64,000 bases of DNA from the NCBI RefSeq assembly GCF_963678635.1, contig NC_087065.1, positions 44,985,919-45,049,918 on the forward strand, written 5' to 3'. The notes under the pieces were generated by a model. The model was not told the DNA's origin. It did not search any database and saw only the letters and a list, made by a program, of their open reading frames with translations. The position numbers and the translations under genes were made by a program. The number at the start of each line of letters is the position of its first letter. The first letter of the stretch is position 1. This stretch comes from Symsagittifera roscoffensis. Its lineage: Eukaryota > Xenacoelomorpha > Acoela > Convolutidae. Positions 11,623 through 22,345 of the stretch are shown here, piece by piece.

Positions 11623-11843
11623 TTCTACATCAGGGCTTTTCCCCATTATAGCCCAGCAACCCATAGAGGTCATTGTGGCTCCGAAGCCTCTGAGTTCTTC
11701 TCTTTTGGCGGTTAGCTTCAATTGTTGCCAGCAACTAATCATAGAAGAAGAAGCTGGTGTTGCTGATAAAAGTAGAGAGGACTCGGTTTCAGAAGACGTT
11801 TTTTTGGTTGTATGGTGGTCAGATTTGAAAAATTTGGTTTAAG
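11623..11843 (+). other. Possible orphan exon
   Basis: One plus-strand frame is open for about 72 codons without an ATG at its start. It has balanced composition unlike the surrounding AT-rich DNA, and a possible acceptor 'ttttccccattatag' just inside. The encoded peptide includes an acidic run (IIEEEAGVADKSRED). No family is recognised and no partner exon was found. Confidence 0.2.
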
Positions 11844-12747
11844 CGAATAAAGTTATCACCTAGCCGAGTGCAAACCATATGCTGTTTTTTTAGTTGACTT
11901 GTCACTTTGCGTCAAAACAGTTAACTCCAAGAGTCAACTTTCCTAGTTTTAATTTGTCTCACGAGTGTTTATATCAGAGAGATTACAAATGCTTGATCAC
12001 AGTGATTTTGATTTACAAAGATTGGGGAAAATGTTGTTGTTTCGGCAACAGGTTTTAAGTAGGACATTTGTTAATTGTAAAAATAGGGAGCAATAAAAGA
12101 GCCTGGCATTTTATTTTGAGTGCATTCATAGTATAGAAAAGACAGACTATATAGAATATGTACAGACTCGAAAATTAGATTAAATTATGAAAAAAGGAAA
12201 CCTGAAAAACTAAAAGGAAATTTTTGAGAAGATTTACTTCTGTTGCTCACTTTTAATCTTGCCATTAACTGATTCGGAATGGAAAAATGATATTTTGCAT
12301 TTATTTGCACAGCAACTTGTATACAGAGTACCTTTATTTTATTACGCTAAATTATATATCCTAAAATTTTGTACTGCAGGAATAAATTCTTACGCATAAA
12401 TAGTTTGCATCACACTTTCAGCATCAAAGTATTAAATGAGCAGTTTGGTTGGATTCATTGCAGGGCCACCGTAGTGTCAGGTTAGTATAGCGATGTTCGC
12501 TTCCGCTGAGAAAATAATAATCCAGTGAGCAATTCCCCAACTGAATACATGTTTTTTTTGGAAATTGGGCTGAATCGATAAACCACCCCAAGCTCTTGTA
12601 TCGGAATATTACCACATGCTCGCAGATAAAATTACTTTTTGATTTTGAGCTTTGGAAATAAGACTTTTCAAATGTTCGACTCGCTTAGGCCAGAGAGACC
12701 GAATGATGGAAGTTAACTTTGGCCAATCAGAACTTAAGTCTCAACAA

Positions 12748-13192
12748 GACTGCTCGTATATCAAGGCAAAGCCTTGAATGTTCCGACTGTCCCTTAATCC
12801 AGATCATATAGTTTTTGGGGAAAAAAAAAGAAAAACTATACATTTTGGACAAAATCAGTAATCAGGTGTAAAAAAATTGAGGTACGAAATTAATATGACC
12901 AAATAAAAAATCTCAATTCAACTTGTATCCATTTTGTTGTTCGGGATATTTCACCACGCATAAAAAGTTTGCGCTACGTTTTCAGCATTATGAACAAAAC
13001 TCCAAAACCCACAAAAATCAGTCCAGTGCATAACCAAATTGGCAATTTTAAACTTCCAGAACGGATCAAAAAATGATCGGAGGTAAAAATATAATCTTAT
13101 ATTTGATATCAGGGAGTCAATATCTTTAATGGGGTATAAAAAATCATTCCAAGCATAAATGTTCTGTTTTTTTTTCAAAAGTCGGAACAAAC
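12748..13192. repeat. Dispersed hairpin repeat, copy
   Basis: Begins 'gactgctcgtatatcaagg' with the hairpin caaggcaaagccttg, continues through 'gttcgggatatttcaccacgc', and ends 'aaaagtcggaacaaac'. A partial relative precedes it near 12380-12410, and an isolated head lies at 13488-13535. Confidence 0.6.
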
Positions 13193-14472
13193 ATCTCAAT
13201 CAAATCAAAAAAACTTAAAGAAAGAAAATAAAAACAAGCCATTAAAATTTGCATTTACCGATTGCAAAATCAGCAGATTGGCAGCAGTGACTTTATTTAT
13301 TTCAAATCAAAGACTCAAAAATTAGTATTTCAAAAACTGACAAAAAAGAAAACTGAAAGACAAATTTTACAATATCTGCATGGACTATAACTGCACGGAT
13401 ATCAGATTTTGATGGCCTAAAACTTTGAATCAATTTCGATCCTCCATTAAGAGAATAGCCACTTTTTGAGGGTAGCTAATCACAAGTGTCAAACTGAACA
13501 AGACTGCTCGTATCAAGCCTTGAATGTTCCGACCGTTTTTTAAAGTGTACATAATAATGTTCACTTTTGAATAAATTGATGAAACTTTGGTAAAAAATGT
13601 TTAAAAAAATCATGTTCTAAATTTTTTTCACAAAAATTATCCCTCCACATCACGCTACTTAAAGTACAAAATAATACACTCAGCGCATAGCTAAGTTTTC
13701 TATAAAGTCAAAAATTTGCAAAAATGAGTCTAACTGTTCAGATTAATAATTCTAATTACTTTCTAGTTTATATCAAGAATCAAGCTCGCTTCAATTTATT
13801 TTACTCTTCAACAACCATAATTGGGTTGCCTTATTTCCCATCAAAATTCACTATTGACAGTTTTTTAAATTTTCCAAAATTGTAAGGAGTTTTTACGAGG
13901 TAACGAAACATAAAATTTGTTTGAAAACATACTGCGCCATCTTTCTGAATGGCGCAATCGTAAGTACTAAAGAATTCTCAAGGGACCACTATCATTATAG
14001 TAGTACATCGGGATGCTTCAGATTCTATAAAAAATTTCGCCAAAAATAGCTAGTTAAACGTCGATTTTTCTGCGATCAGAAATGATCCGTCAATTTCGTC
14101 GAAAATTGTAACAAAAATGCATTTATCGCAATTACCATGAAAATCATAAATAAAATTTCTGTGCGTTTTCACAGTTGATAATATTCGTTCTTCAAATGAC
14201 TAAACTTACAACAGTGTTCAGAACATACATGCTGCTTTGGTCTTGTCTGCTTTTCAAAGATTATTTAGAGCACTTAATAAGAACACCAGTTCTTGAACAA
14301 AGTTAATTAATTGTTGGTATATGACCTTCGGATAATTCGAATTCACTATTGCACAGAAACACCAAAATCGTATCTCTCTCGGCAAACCTCCGGAACTTGA
14401 AAGAGCTTAGATAGCCAAAAGAAATCAACGCAGCGTGATTGCAGAAATTGAGTTTTGCCTTATTAACTTCTA

Positions 14473-15236
14473 CAGTGCTGATTTAAATTATCCGGACGAA
14501 ACGAACAAAACTTGAACTTTCAAACGCGTTTTTCTCAAATTGGGTTAAGATTAGACAAAAAGTGAAGACGACAAAAGTTGCTTAGAATTTCACCAGAATT
14601 AATATGGTGCCATTTTTTCTCTAAAATTCTCAACAAAAATGTTACCCCAAAAATGGGTCATTTTGGCTTTTTTCAATTAATCAAGAATTACGCTGAAACT
14701 ACTTTGTTAATTGATATGAAAATTATATCACAGGAAGCCTCTTACGCAGTTCAACAAAGTTTAAGAAGAGTTAATTTGCCAAAAACTTGCGCAAATTGTT
14801 CAAAACTTATTTTAAAACAGAGATTCTGGGTTTTATATAGTAAAAATCACATTTATTGACTATCAAGTGAAAATTTTTTCATTTATACTGGTTTTTGGAG
14901 ATTTAACCCTTCTTAAACTTTGTTGAACTGCGTAAGAGGCTTCCTGTGATATAATTTTCATATCAATTAACAAAATAGTTTCATTAATTCTTGATTAATT
15001 GTTTCATTAATTCTAGTTAATTCTTGATTAATTGAAAAAAAGCCAAAATGACCCATTTTTGGGGAAACATTTTTGTTGAAAATTTCGGAGAAAAAATAGC
15101 ACCATATTAATTCTGGTGAAATTCTAAGCAACTTTTGTTGTCTTCACTTTTTGTCTAATCTTAACCCAATTTGAGAAAAACGCGTTTGAAAATTCAAGTT
15201 TTGTTCGTTTCGTCCGGATAATTTAAATCAGCACTG
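14473..15236. mobile_element. Fold-back Tc1/mariner-like element, copy 1
   Basis: A 764-bp element made of two long inverted arms of roughly 330 bases around a short spacer. It begins 'cagtgctgatttaaatta' and ends with the reverse complement. It is flanked by TA on the left (14471-14472) and right (15237-15238), the duplication made by Tc1/mariner-type transposases. The arms share an internal 'ccaaaaatgggtcattttgg' phrase in inverted form. There is no transposase, so it is a fold-back MITE moved in trans. The superfamily is inferred from the TA duplication. Confidence 0.85.
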
Positions 15237-15238
15237 TA

Positions 15239-15969
15239 CAGTGCTGATTTAAATTAACCGGACAAAACGCGTTAAACTTGAAATTTAAAACGCGTTTTTC
15301 TCAAATTGGGTTGATTTTAGGAGAAAACTCATGAAGACAAAACTTGCTTAAAATTTTAGCAGAATTAATATGGTGTAACTTGTTTTGCAAAAATCGGGTC
15401 CAAAATTTTACCCCAAAAATGGGTCATTTTGGTTTTTCTTAGTTAATCAAAAATTACGCCAAAAATACCCAGTCGATTACAGACATAATTATATCAAAGT
15501 AAGCCCCTTGCGTAGCTCAACAAACTTTAAGAAGGGTATAATCTCCAAAAAATTGTATAAGTTAATTTATTTTTGTTTGATAGACAAAAAAGGTCATTTT
15601 TACTATATAAAATACCAACTTTTTATTTAAAAACAATTTTTAAACAATTTGCATTTTTTTTGGAGAAAATACCCTTCTTAAAGTTTGTTGAGCTACGTAA
15701 GGGGCTCACTTTGAAATAATTATGTCTGTGATCGACTGGGTATTTTTGGCGTAATTTTTGATTAACTAAGAAAAGCCAAAATGACCCATTTTTGGGGTAA
15801 AATTTCGGACCCGAATTCCGCAAAACAAATTACACCATATTAACTCTGCTAAAATTCTAAGCAAGTTTTGTCTTCACAAGTTTTCACCTAAAATCATCCC
15901 AATTTGAGAAAAAGGCGTTTTAAATTTCAAGTTTAACGCGTTTTGTCCGGTTAATTTAAATCAGCACTG
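15239..15969. mobile_element. Fold-back Tc1/mariner-like element, copy 2
   Basis: A 731-bp element of the same family lies directly beside copy 1. Both use the TA at 15237-15238; its other flank is TA at 15970-15971. The arms again run almost the full length ('cagtgctgatttaaattaac' at the left, its complement at the right). The internal sequence is clearly diverged from copy 1, so this is a second insertion rather than a recent duplication of the first. It ends about 215 bases upstream of the USP1 start codon. Confidence 0.85.
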
Positions 15970-16149
15970 TATTGGCGGAGACTGAAATCAAATCTAAGCA
16001 GAGGTGAGAGTCTCGCTGATTAAGAAACAAGCTTGGTACGATATTTCAAAATTAGTTTGTAAAAATAAAATTAAGATCTGGGTTTACTTCAGTTTTGGCA
16101 TTTTATTTCTCTAAGAAGCCTAAAACATTAGTTTTGAACCTGTTTAGCG

Positions 16150-16183
16150 TTTATCTTGGATCACGTGACTATCTGTACTCGTC
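16150..16183 (+). promoter_or_regulatory. USP1 proximal upstream region, conserved with USP2
   Basis: The stretch 'gatcacgtgactatctgtac' just before the ATG corresponds to 'gattgcgacgtgactctctg' before the USP2 ATG at 34521. The USP1 version contains a palindromic E-box CACGTG (16162-16167); in USP2 the same spot reads GACGTG. Conservation outside the coding exon suggests promoter or 5'UTR function, but it could also be residue of the gene duplication. Confidence 0.45.
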
Positions 16184-19100
16184 ATGCCTCAATTGGACTT
16201 CGGACCTGATCAGCACAGGAAGGTAGGCCACAAGAATATTCAAACTACCTTTTAGCTTCATTATTGCGTATATGATCTACCGTGATTAGCCTTCTGTAAC
16301 AAGAAATTAGTGGCTGCGATAGTTTACCAACAAATTTTAGAGCCACAAATATGAAGATTTGGAGATAGGTTGTAAGTGTTGGAGATAGGAGATATGCTGT
16401 AAGGAATTTGACATATGGGGGCGAAGCCTTATCCAAGCGCGATACGGCAAGGAAAACTTTTGAAGACTTTTGCATCGGAAAAGATTTTTCACTGTCATAA
16501 GAGTTATTTACACCTATAAGTAAGCAGTCGGAAATTCTAATACTTACAAAGCAAGCATTTGTAGTTTTTATGTTCGGCCATGCTTGCGTAGGTGTTGTTG
16601 CCGGTGGATGAGAGCGATCACTCTCTGCGCGCGGTTGAGTGGTACTTCAAGTTTGGCAAACTACCCCAGGACTTTGTGGTGCTATTCCACAGTGTGGACA
16701 CCAGTAGCATCATCCCATCCAGTGGATACACGTGGGCAGGTGAGATAAGTAAGCACGAGCTATTATTACTACCAATAAATAATATAAATTACCCATACAT
16801 GTCAACTTTATTCAGCATATGCGTTCGCACTAAGTAAATTTTCTAAACCAGGGAAGTGTATAGATAATGCCAAATTATGCGCAAAATTCTTTTCGAGCGA
16901 GCAATGCATCCGAACGGGAATATTTAACCCTAATGTTCATTTGACATAAAAAAATTCTCACTTTGAAGTCGCATCACAAAAACCAAGAAAACTACGCCCA
17001 TTCTCTAACCAATTCAGTTTACTCAAGGTCGGCAAGATGTCCAAATTGTCAACGATGAAATACACCCACATTGAATCAAACTTATCTAGTTTGCAGTCAT
17101 TGAAGTCAAATTTTTGATTTCAAGGTTTTAGCAAGATGTTTGAAAGCAACTTTTTCGGGCTTGCCTGGGTATTTTCACTAACCAGTTAAGACAGTTTTTG
17201 GAAAAAAATAGTTGCCGAAATATTGTCTATCCTGTATGGAATAGAAACTGAATTTTAAGCGTTGAAATATCGCTAATTTTTAAGTGTAGAATATCCTGAA
17301 GGCAGAAGGAAAATTATTGAACAGTCTAGTCCAGAGTTCTGTGACAAGATTGACTTAGGACGCATTGACTCCTGAAGTTATTGAAAAGTGAATTTTCAGG
17401 TCCTCTTCCGATGACTGCAGTTGAGAAGATGCTTAAGGAGAAAGAGCAAGAGGTCAAAGAACTCAAACTGAAGTACGTCAATCTGCTCAATGTCAACCAT
17501 GTTCAAGGCCAGCTCACTTTTCGTTATGACTAACCCTTTTTTTAAGTAGTTCAAATATCTGTTATTTACCTTAGCTTAACGGTTTTTTTAATGAAATTTT
17601 TCTTTTTCTGGCGTAGTTCATATGGCAACAAGAAGCAACACTCCTTCCCGTACTTAAAGGCTCTGAAAATTGTCTTTGGCGTTATTGCCTGATATCTTTT
17701 TGAAAGCTGAACCAAGATCAGGGGCGGATTTAGGGGGAAGGCGGGGCGGACGCCCCCCCCCCTCAGGAATTCGACCCCCTGCCGACCCAAAGGGTCCCCC
17801 TTTGATACTTTTTCAGAATCCATTTTTGGCCAACCCACCCTAAATTTTTTCTAAAGGCGCCTTGGGCGCCAATATATACTAACTTTGAGGGGGAGCGCGC
17901 GCCAAAAATAAACGCGATTTTTTTTGTCAAAATTTTTCAAAAAGTGCCCAAAAACGGCTTTGACTGTTTTTTCAAAAATTTGAAATTTGCCTGCGGCGCA
18001 GAAAATTTAGCTAAAATAGGGGCAAAACAGTGCTTTGGGAGAGCTCGAAAATCAATTTGGTCGACCTAAAAAAAAAAATCCGCCCCCCCTCGAGAAAATT
18101 CTAGATCCGCCCCTGACCAAGATTACTATAGTTAGCAACTAGAAACAGTTGCAAAAATTCGCATAGACAGAAAAATACAAAGAGCAATCTGCCAAATTTT
18201 TATAAATATTTTGCAGGCATTTTTTTTCCGAAAAATGAATAAAATGGGGCATAAAAAATTCGGACAGACAGAATTATTTATTAAAGCAATCGTCCCATTT
18301 CGACAGATCTTTAAAAGCAATTTCATTTTTTTTTGGAGAACCTTGAGCCTCAAACTCTGATAAATTAGGCTTTACATGCTCTTTTGGTTAGTTTTATCTG
18401 TCCGATTTTTTTTGCTTCTGATAGAGTTGCAAGAAATTCGGACAGATAGAATTAAATAAAAAGAGTAACTGTCTAGACATCAAAGGAAGTTGAAACTGAA
18501 ATAAACACAACGACGAAAGTTCATAAAGCAGAATTTTTGCACAAAACCTATAACCACGGCGGGAAATTGCATTCCTAAGTCGACCAGGCACACTAAGGGC
18601 AAGGTTTTGCACATCCTCTTTCGGCAAAGAAACCCAAATATCTCAAACTTTTTGGGCAGCTTCTTCAGGAGTTTTTGGTGGATCTAAAGCCATTTTTTTC
18701 TTTTTCCCCCCACTAATTTCGATAAGGTTTAGATCAGGGCTACATGGTGGCCAATCGAGAGACGAACAATTTTTTTCTGGTAAATAATTTTTTGTCACAT
18801 TTGCAGTATGGGGGTGGTATTGTATTGCTGAAAAACAAACGTTCTTCTCGGGGGGGGGGGGGGTTTCAGCATGTCCACACAAAGGAGCAGAAATTTTGAT
18901 AAAATTTTTTCTGTATAATGCTGGGCGTTCATTGTCGAATAGAAAGTTTCGATACAGCCGAAATCAAAAAAATAAAAAACAACCCCAGACTGTCAAATTT
19001 CTACCCCTCTAAATTTGGGTATCGATCGAAGTTCGTGTTTCAAATCGTTTGCCGGACCGTCTCCAAAAGTATTTTCTCGTTTTTAAATTTCACAAACATT

Positions 19101-20259
19101 TCGTCGGAAAACATAATCTAAATCCAATCGAAATTCAAGTAACGATTTGCATAAGAGATTCGTTTTACTCATTGTTGTGACGTCGAAAAATTTGCGAGTT
19201 TCTCGTAACGAAATCCTGCTTTTTGAATACGTTGAAAAGTAAATCTTGAGACGGGAACATTATTGCTCAGGGGGCTGAGGATTTCTGAAATTAGTTTCCA
19301 AATTTTGAATGATTTGATCATCTTCACTTCCATCTGTTTTATTGGGGCGGCCTAATTTTTTTGTTGTTGAATATATAGAGAGTTGAAAAAGTTCGGACAT
19401 ACAGAATTAATTGAAAAGAGCAATCGTACTATTTTGACAGATTTTTGCATGCAATTTCTTCTTTCATACAGCCTTGAGACACGAAATCGGACTGAAAAGT
19501 TAGATTTTGCATGCAAAATATTTCCAAAAAAGGTCAATTACTCTTTTTAATTAATTTTGTCTGTCCGAACTTTTTGCTACTTATTATAACTCCTTGATAT
19601 GCGTCTTTGTAAAATTTCATAAACGGTAAATTTTGAATTTAAGTAATTTTGCTAGCCTGATTTATTGTTAGATCTGGATTTACAACGCAGCATTTAAAAA
19701 TTAGGCGGCTTGCGTAGTCATTGAATAATCGATGACCTCGCATTTCGAATTTAGTCTGACAAAAAATTGAAGGTTATTCGGCTTCAGATTTTGCATGCAA
19801 AAAAACGTCGAAAAACACTGACTGCTCATTTTAATTAATTCTGTTTGTCCGAAGTTTTTGCTACTAATATTTGAACTTAGTCTGTCCAAAATTTTGGACA
19901 GACTAAGATCTTTTGATACTCAGATGAAGATCCCACTACTTTGAAGCAAAAAAAAACTTAATGGAAAAGTGCCTGTAGGCGAGTTTCTCTACTCTTCCGC
20001 TTTCAATCATGCGGGGGAGGCGATTATTGATGCTTGTGAGCAGAGAAGTATTCATTACGTCATTATGGGCAACAGAGGCATGGGTGCGATTAGGAGGACT
20101 TTTCTGGGCAGTATCAGCGACTACGTCTTACATCATGCACATATTCCGGTCACTATTATTCCACCGCCGACATTGAAGAAAGACTCAAAATCGAAAGAAA
20201 CTGAGCAGCCGAATGGAACTGCGAAGGATCCAAAGGAAGCAACAAATGAAAAAAGCTAG
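16184..20259 (+). CDS. Universal stress protein, copy 1 (USP1)
   Basis: A universal-stress-protein-fold protein (UspA superfamily), probably a small soluble nucleotide-binding cytosolic protein. Exons 16184-16222, 16592-16739, 17400-17507 and 19979-20259 encode 191 residues and are in frame throughout. The first strand VLLPVDESDHS (14-24) carries the conserved Asp. Exon 3 encodes a charged helix (VEKMLKEKEQEVKELK). Exon 4 has the ATP-binding signature G-2X-G-9X-G-S at residues 128-142 (GNRG ... GS) and a last strand IPVTII. The C-terminal tail after residue about 158 is Lys/Ser-rich and longer than in USP2. Intron 3 starts with GC (CAAG|GCCAGC) where USP2 has GT. It holds an hAT MITE and Tc1 relics. 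The downstream paralogue USP2 has identical exon sizes for exons 1-3, so the pair arose by tandem duplication. Confidence 0.9.
17719..18115. mobile_element. hAT-type MITE in intron 3 of USP1
   Basis: A 397-bp copy of the family seen at 6559, in the opposite orientation: 'caggggcggatttagg' at the left and 'ctagatccgcccctg' at the right. A perfect 8-bp target duplication, accaagat, lies at 17711-17718 and 18116-18123. The internal 'gggagcgcgcgccaaaaa' and 'aatcaatttggtcgacc' phrases match the other copies. No transposase. Confidence 0.92.
18250..18545. repeat. Small Tc1-type MITE pieces
   Basis: 'attcggacaga.agaatta' occurs at about 18256 and 18430, with an inverted partner 'atctgtccgatttttt' near 18400. 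These are terminal-repeat pieces of the same family as those at 19384-19578 and 33300-33720. Boundaries are approximate. Confidence 0.55.
18560..19345 (-). pseudogene. Tc1/mariner transposase relic
   Basis: The minus-strand frame at 18882-18643 contains a block ending LLDWPPCSPDLN-like (SSLDWPPCSPDLNLIE), the signature of Tc1-family DDE transposases around the third catalytic residue, followed by a helical PKTPEEAAQKV segment. Upstream pieces in other frames (to about 19345) suggest earlier parts of the catalytic domain with several stops. A poly-G run at about 18851 interrupts it. It is dead. It lies antisense in intron 3 of USP1, bracketed by related terminal-repeat fragments. Confidence 0.7.
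19384..19578. mobile_element. Tc1-type MITE, ~195 bp
   Basis: The left end 'gttcggacatacagaattaa' and right end 'ttaattttgtctgtccgaac' are inverted repeats of about 40 bases around a short core with two 'ttttgcatgca' motifs. Related ends occur near 19823 and 19875 and at 33.3-33.7 kb. No coding capacity. It is probably mobilised by a Tc1 transposase such as the relic next to it. Confidence 0.65.
19820..19915. repeat. Further Tc1-type terminal repeats
   Basis: 'attaattctgtttgtccgaa' at about 19833, followed by a palindromic 'tctgtccaaaattttggaca' at about 19880. This is an orphan end of the same MITE family, about 65 bases before USP1 exon 4. Confidence 0.5.
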
Positions 20260-22083
20260 CTGAAAAAAGCGCAATCAATTGATGAATTGAGCTTATTTGT
20301 AAATCATTCATACGAAACTAAATTAATAAGAAGTAAATTTTCAGGGGAATTTTTTTCGTGTTGATCAATGAACTGTAAAACATCAGGACAAAGATAAAGC
20401 ACCTGTATAAAGGCAGACCCGTGCAAAAAATTTAGGATTATGTTGAGAACCTACTGTGAGCGATCAATTTCATGCACGCTAAATTCTCCCATTTTCCAGG
20501 TTTTAGGCTCCAGAAATTTTAGTCAGAGACAGTTTACCAATTAACCGCAATCGATGACAAATGCTGATAATGCATATAATATGTAGATCAGCTTTTAATG
20601 AAAATATGCATAAATTCCATAAAATTCGAAAGAAAAATGTAAATGCATGATAAACATTTTCCTAGACTATTGAAGTGAATGCTTAGTATTTTCAGACAAG
20701 AGAACAAGATTGCTTGCATCAGGGCGTTGACCTAAATGTTCCGACTGCCCTGTAATATATACTGAAGTAACAATTTGAAAGGAAATCCTGGCTTAATTTT
20801 TTTTAGGTTTTCGTTTTTCCCAACACTTGCCAATTGAATTACCGTTGATTTTTTTTGCCAGTTATCGTTGTTGGTAAAATTAAAAGGGTTAATTAATGTC
20901 TAATTAAGCCAATTTGTGCAATTGTAATCTATCAAATTGTGTTTAATATGTGTGAGAGATAATTTAAAAAACTGAATTTGAAAAAAAACTTATACGCAAA
21001 GTCTTGGATTTTTTTGACCGGATCAACGAAGAAATTTTGAAAATGGGTTATTGTTCCACATTTCTAAGAAAGTTAAAAAACATTTGGGTTTTTTCCCCAT
21101 ATAATCTTTGACATTTTTACCAGCTTTTTTTGACGAAATTAATATCTTTCGAGGAATATTGTTGTATTGAGCTCAATTTAAAAAGAAATTATTTGGCCCG
21201 TGATCATTTTTTGTAAAATTTTGAGTATTTAAAAGTTCCCTTTTTGAACAATTTGGGACAAACTGCGCGAGATATTATTCGTGCTTTTAACGCGTAAGCG
21301 AAAATTTAACTAGTCTTAAAATCGTTTCAAATTCATTTGAGGCATGTAATGCGGTTTTTTTGCTACTTAGGTGTATAAAAACAAATGATTTGTATTTCAC
21401 ATAGCGTGTGGGGAGGGGGTGATTTTTCTAACCAATTTTCATGTTCTCAGAACTTTCAAGGTCTCATTTAATTTCGTGGGCAGTTATCCAAAACCACAAA
21501 GAAGTTTTTTTTTGCTTTACAGACCAGAAAAAAATGCTGAGCTTCTTGATTGAAAAACCAAACAACTTAAACTGAGTGTTACTTATTGTTGGAAACTGTT
21601 AACTACACAGTAAAACTTACCAGCCGATAATCGATAATCCATAATTTGAATCAATTTGATGGGGGTGATGTGAAATATAAAATGTGGTTTTTTCACCAAG
21701 GAGGGACCACCTGTGGAAATAAATTACGGAAAAAAGTGTAAGAACATTCCGTAACGCGGATTAACGACATATTCCGTTTGTCATTTGACATAAGGTATGC
21801 AGCTCTGTCAAAATTCAAACAAAATTCAAGAACTGACACATAATACAAGTGGTTTAACTTATCAGTTCGCTAATTGCGCATTGTTCATCGTTTTTTGTTT
21901 CCGTTTTTGTATTGTTTTTTTCTTCCGGTTTTTTTCGTCAGCAACTGTTTGATACAAGCCATTGAGAAGACAATTATTTTTTATTGCAAAACGGAATCAG
22001 TAGATTGAAAAAGTAGTAAATATGCTTGCTATATTTATGGTTTGTATACTCGAAAAAAGAAAAATATATGTTCCATTGTCTTT

Positions 22084-22345
22084 TCGAAGGGCGAAACAAG
22101 AAAACTGCTCCTGTCAGATTCAAGCTTTGAGTGTTCTGACTGCGTTTTAAAGTCTATGGAGTAGCGTTTTTCTAAGAAAAAGTGTAATGAAGTTGTCAAA
22201 AAAAAGAACGATGAAAACTAAATAATCATCTAAATAATTAACAAGAACAACTAGCTTGCCTCAATTCAAATTGGAACAATTTTGTAGTGTGGGATAATTA
22301 ACCGCGCAAAAATACTTTGCGCTACAATTTTCTAATCAAATTTCA
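22084..22345. repeat. Dispersed hairpin repeat, diverged copy
   Basis: Head 'ggcgaaacaagaaaactgct', then 'tgttctgactgcgttttaaa', and later 'gtgtgggataattaaccgcgc'. A related pair of heads is at 22798-22910. Limits are approximate. Confidence 0.45.

Noticed and set aside
14578-15823. Short ORFs with QKSGPKFYPKNGSFW-like peptides in both directions
   Set aside because: They are the two arms of fold-back elements read on both strands, not proteins.
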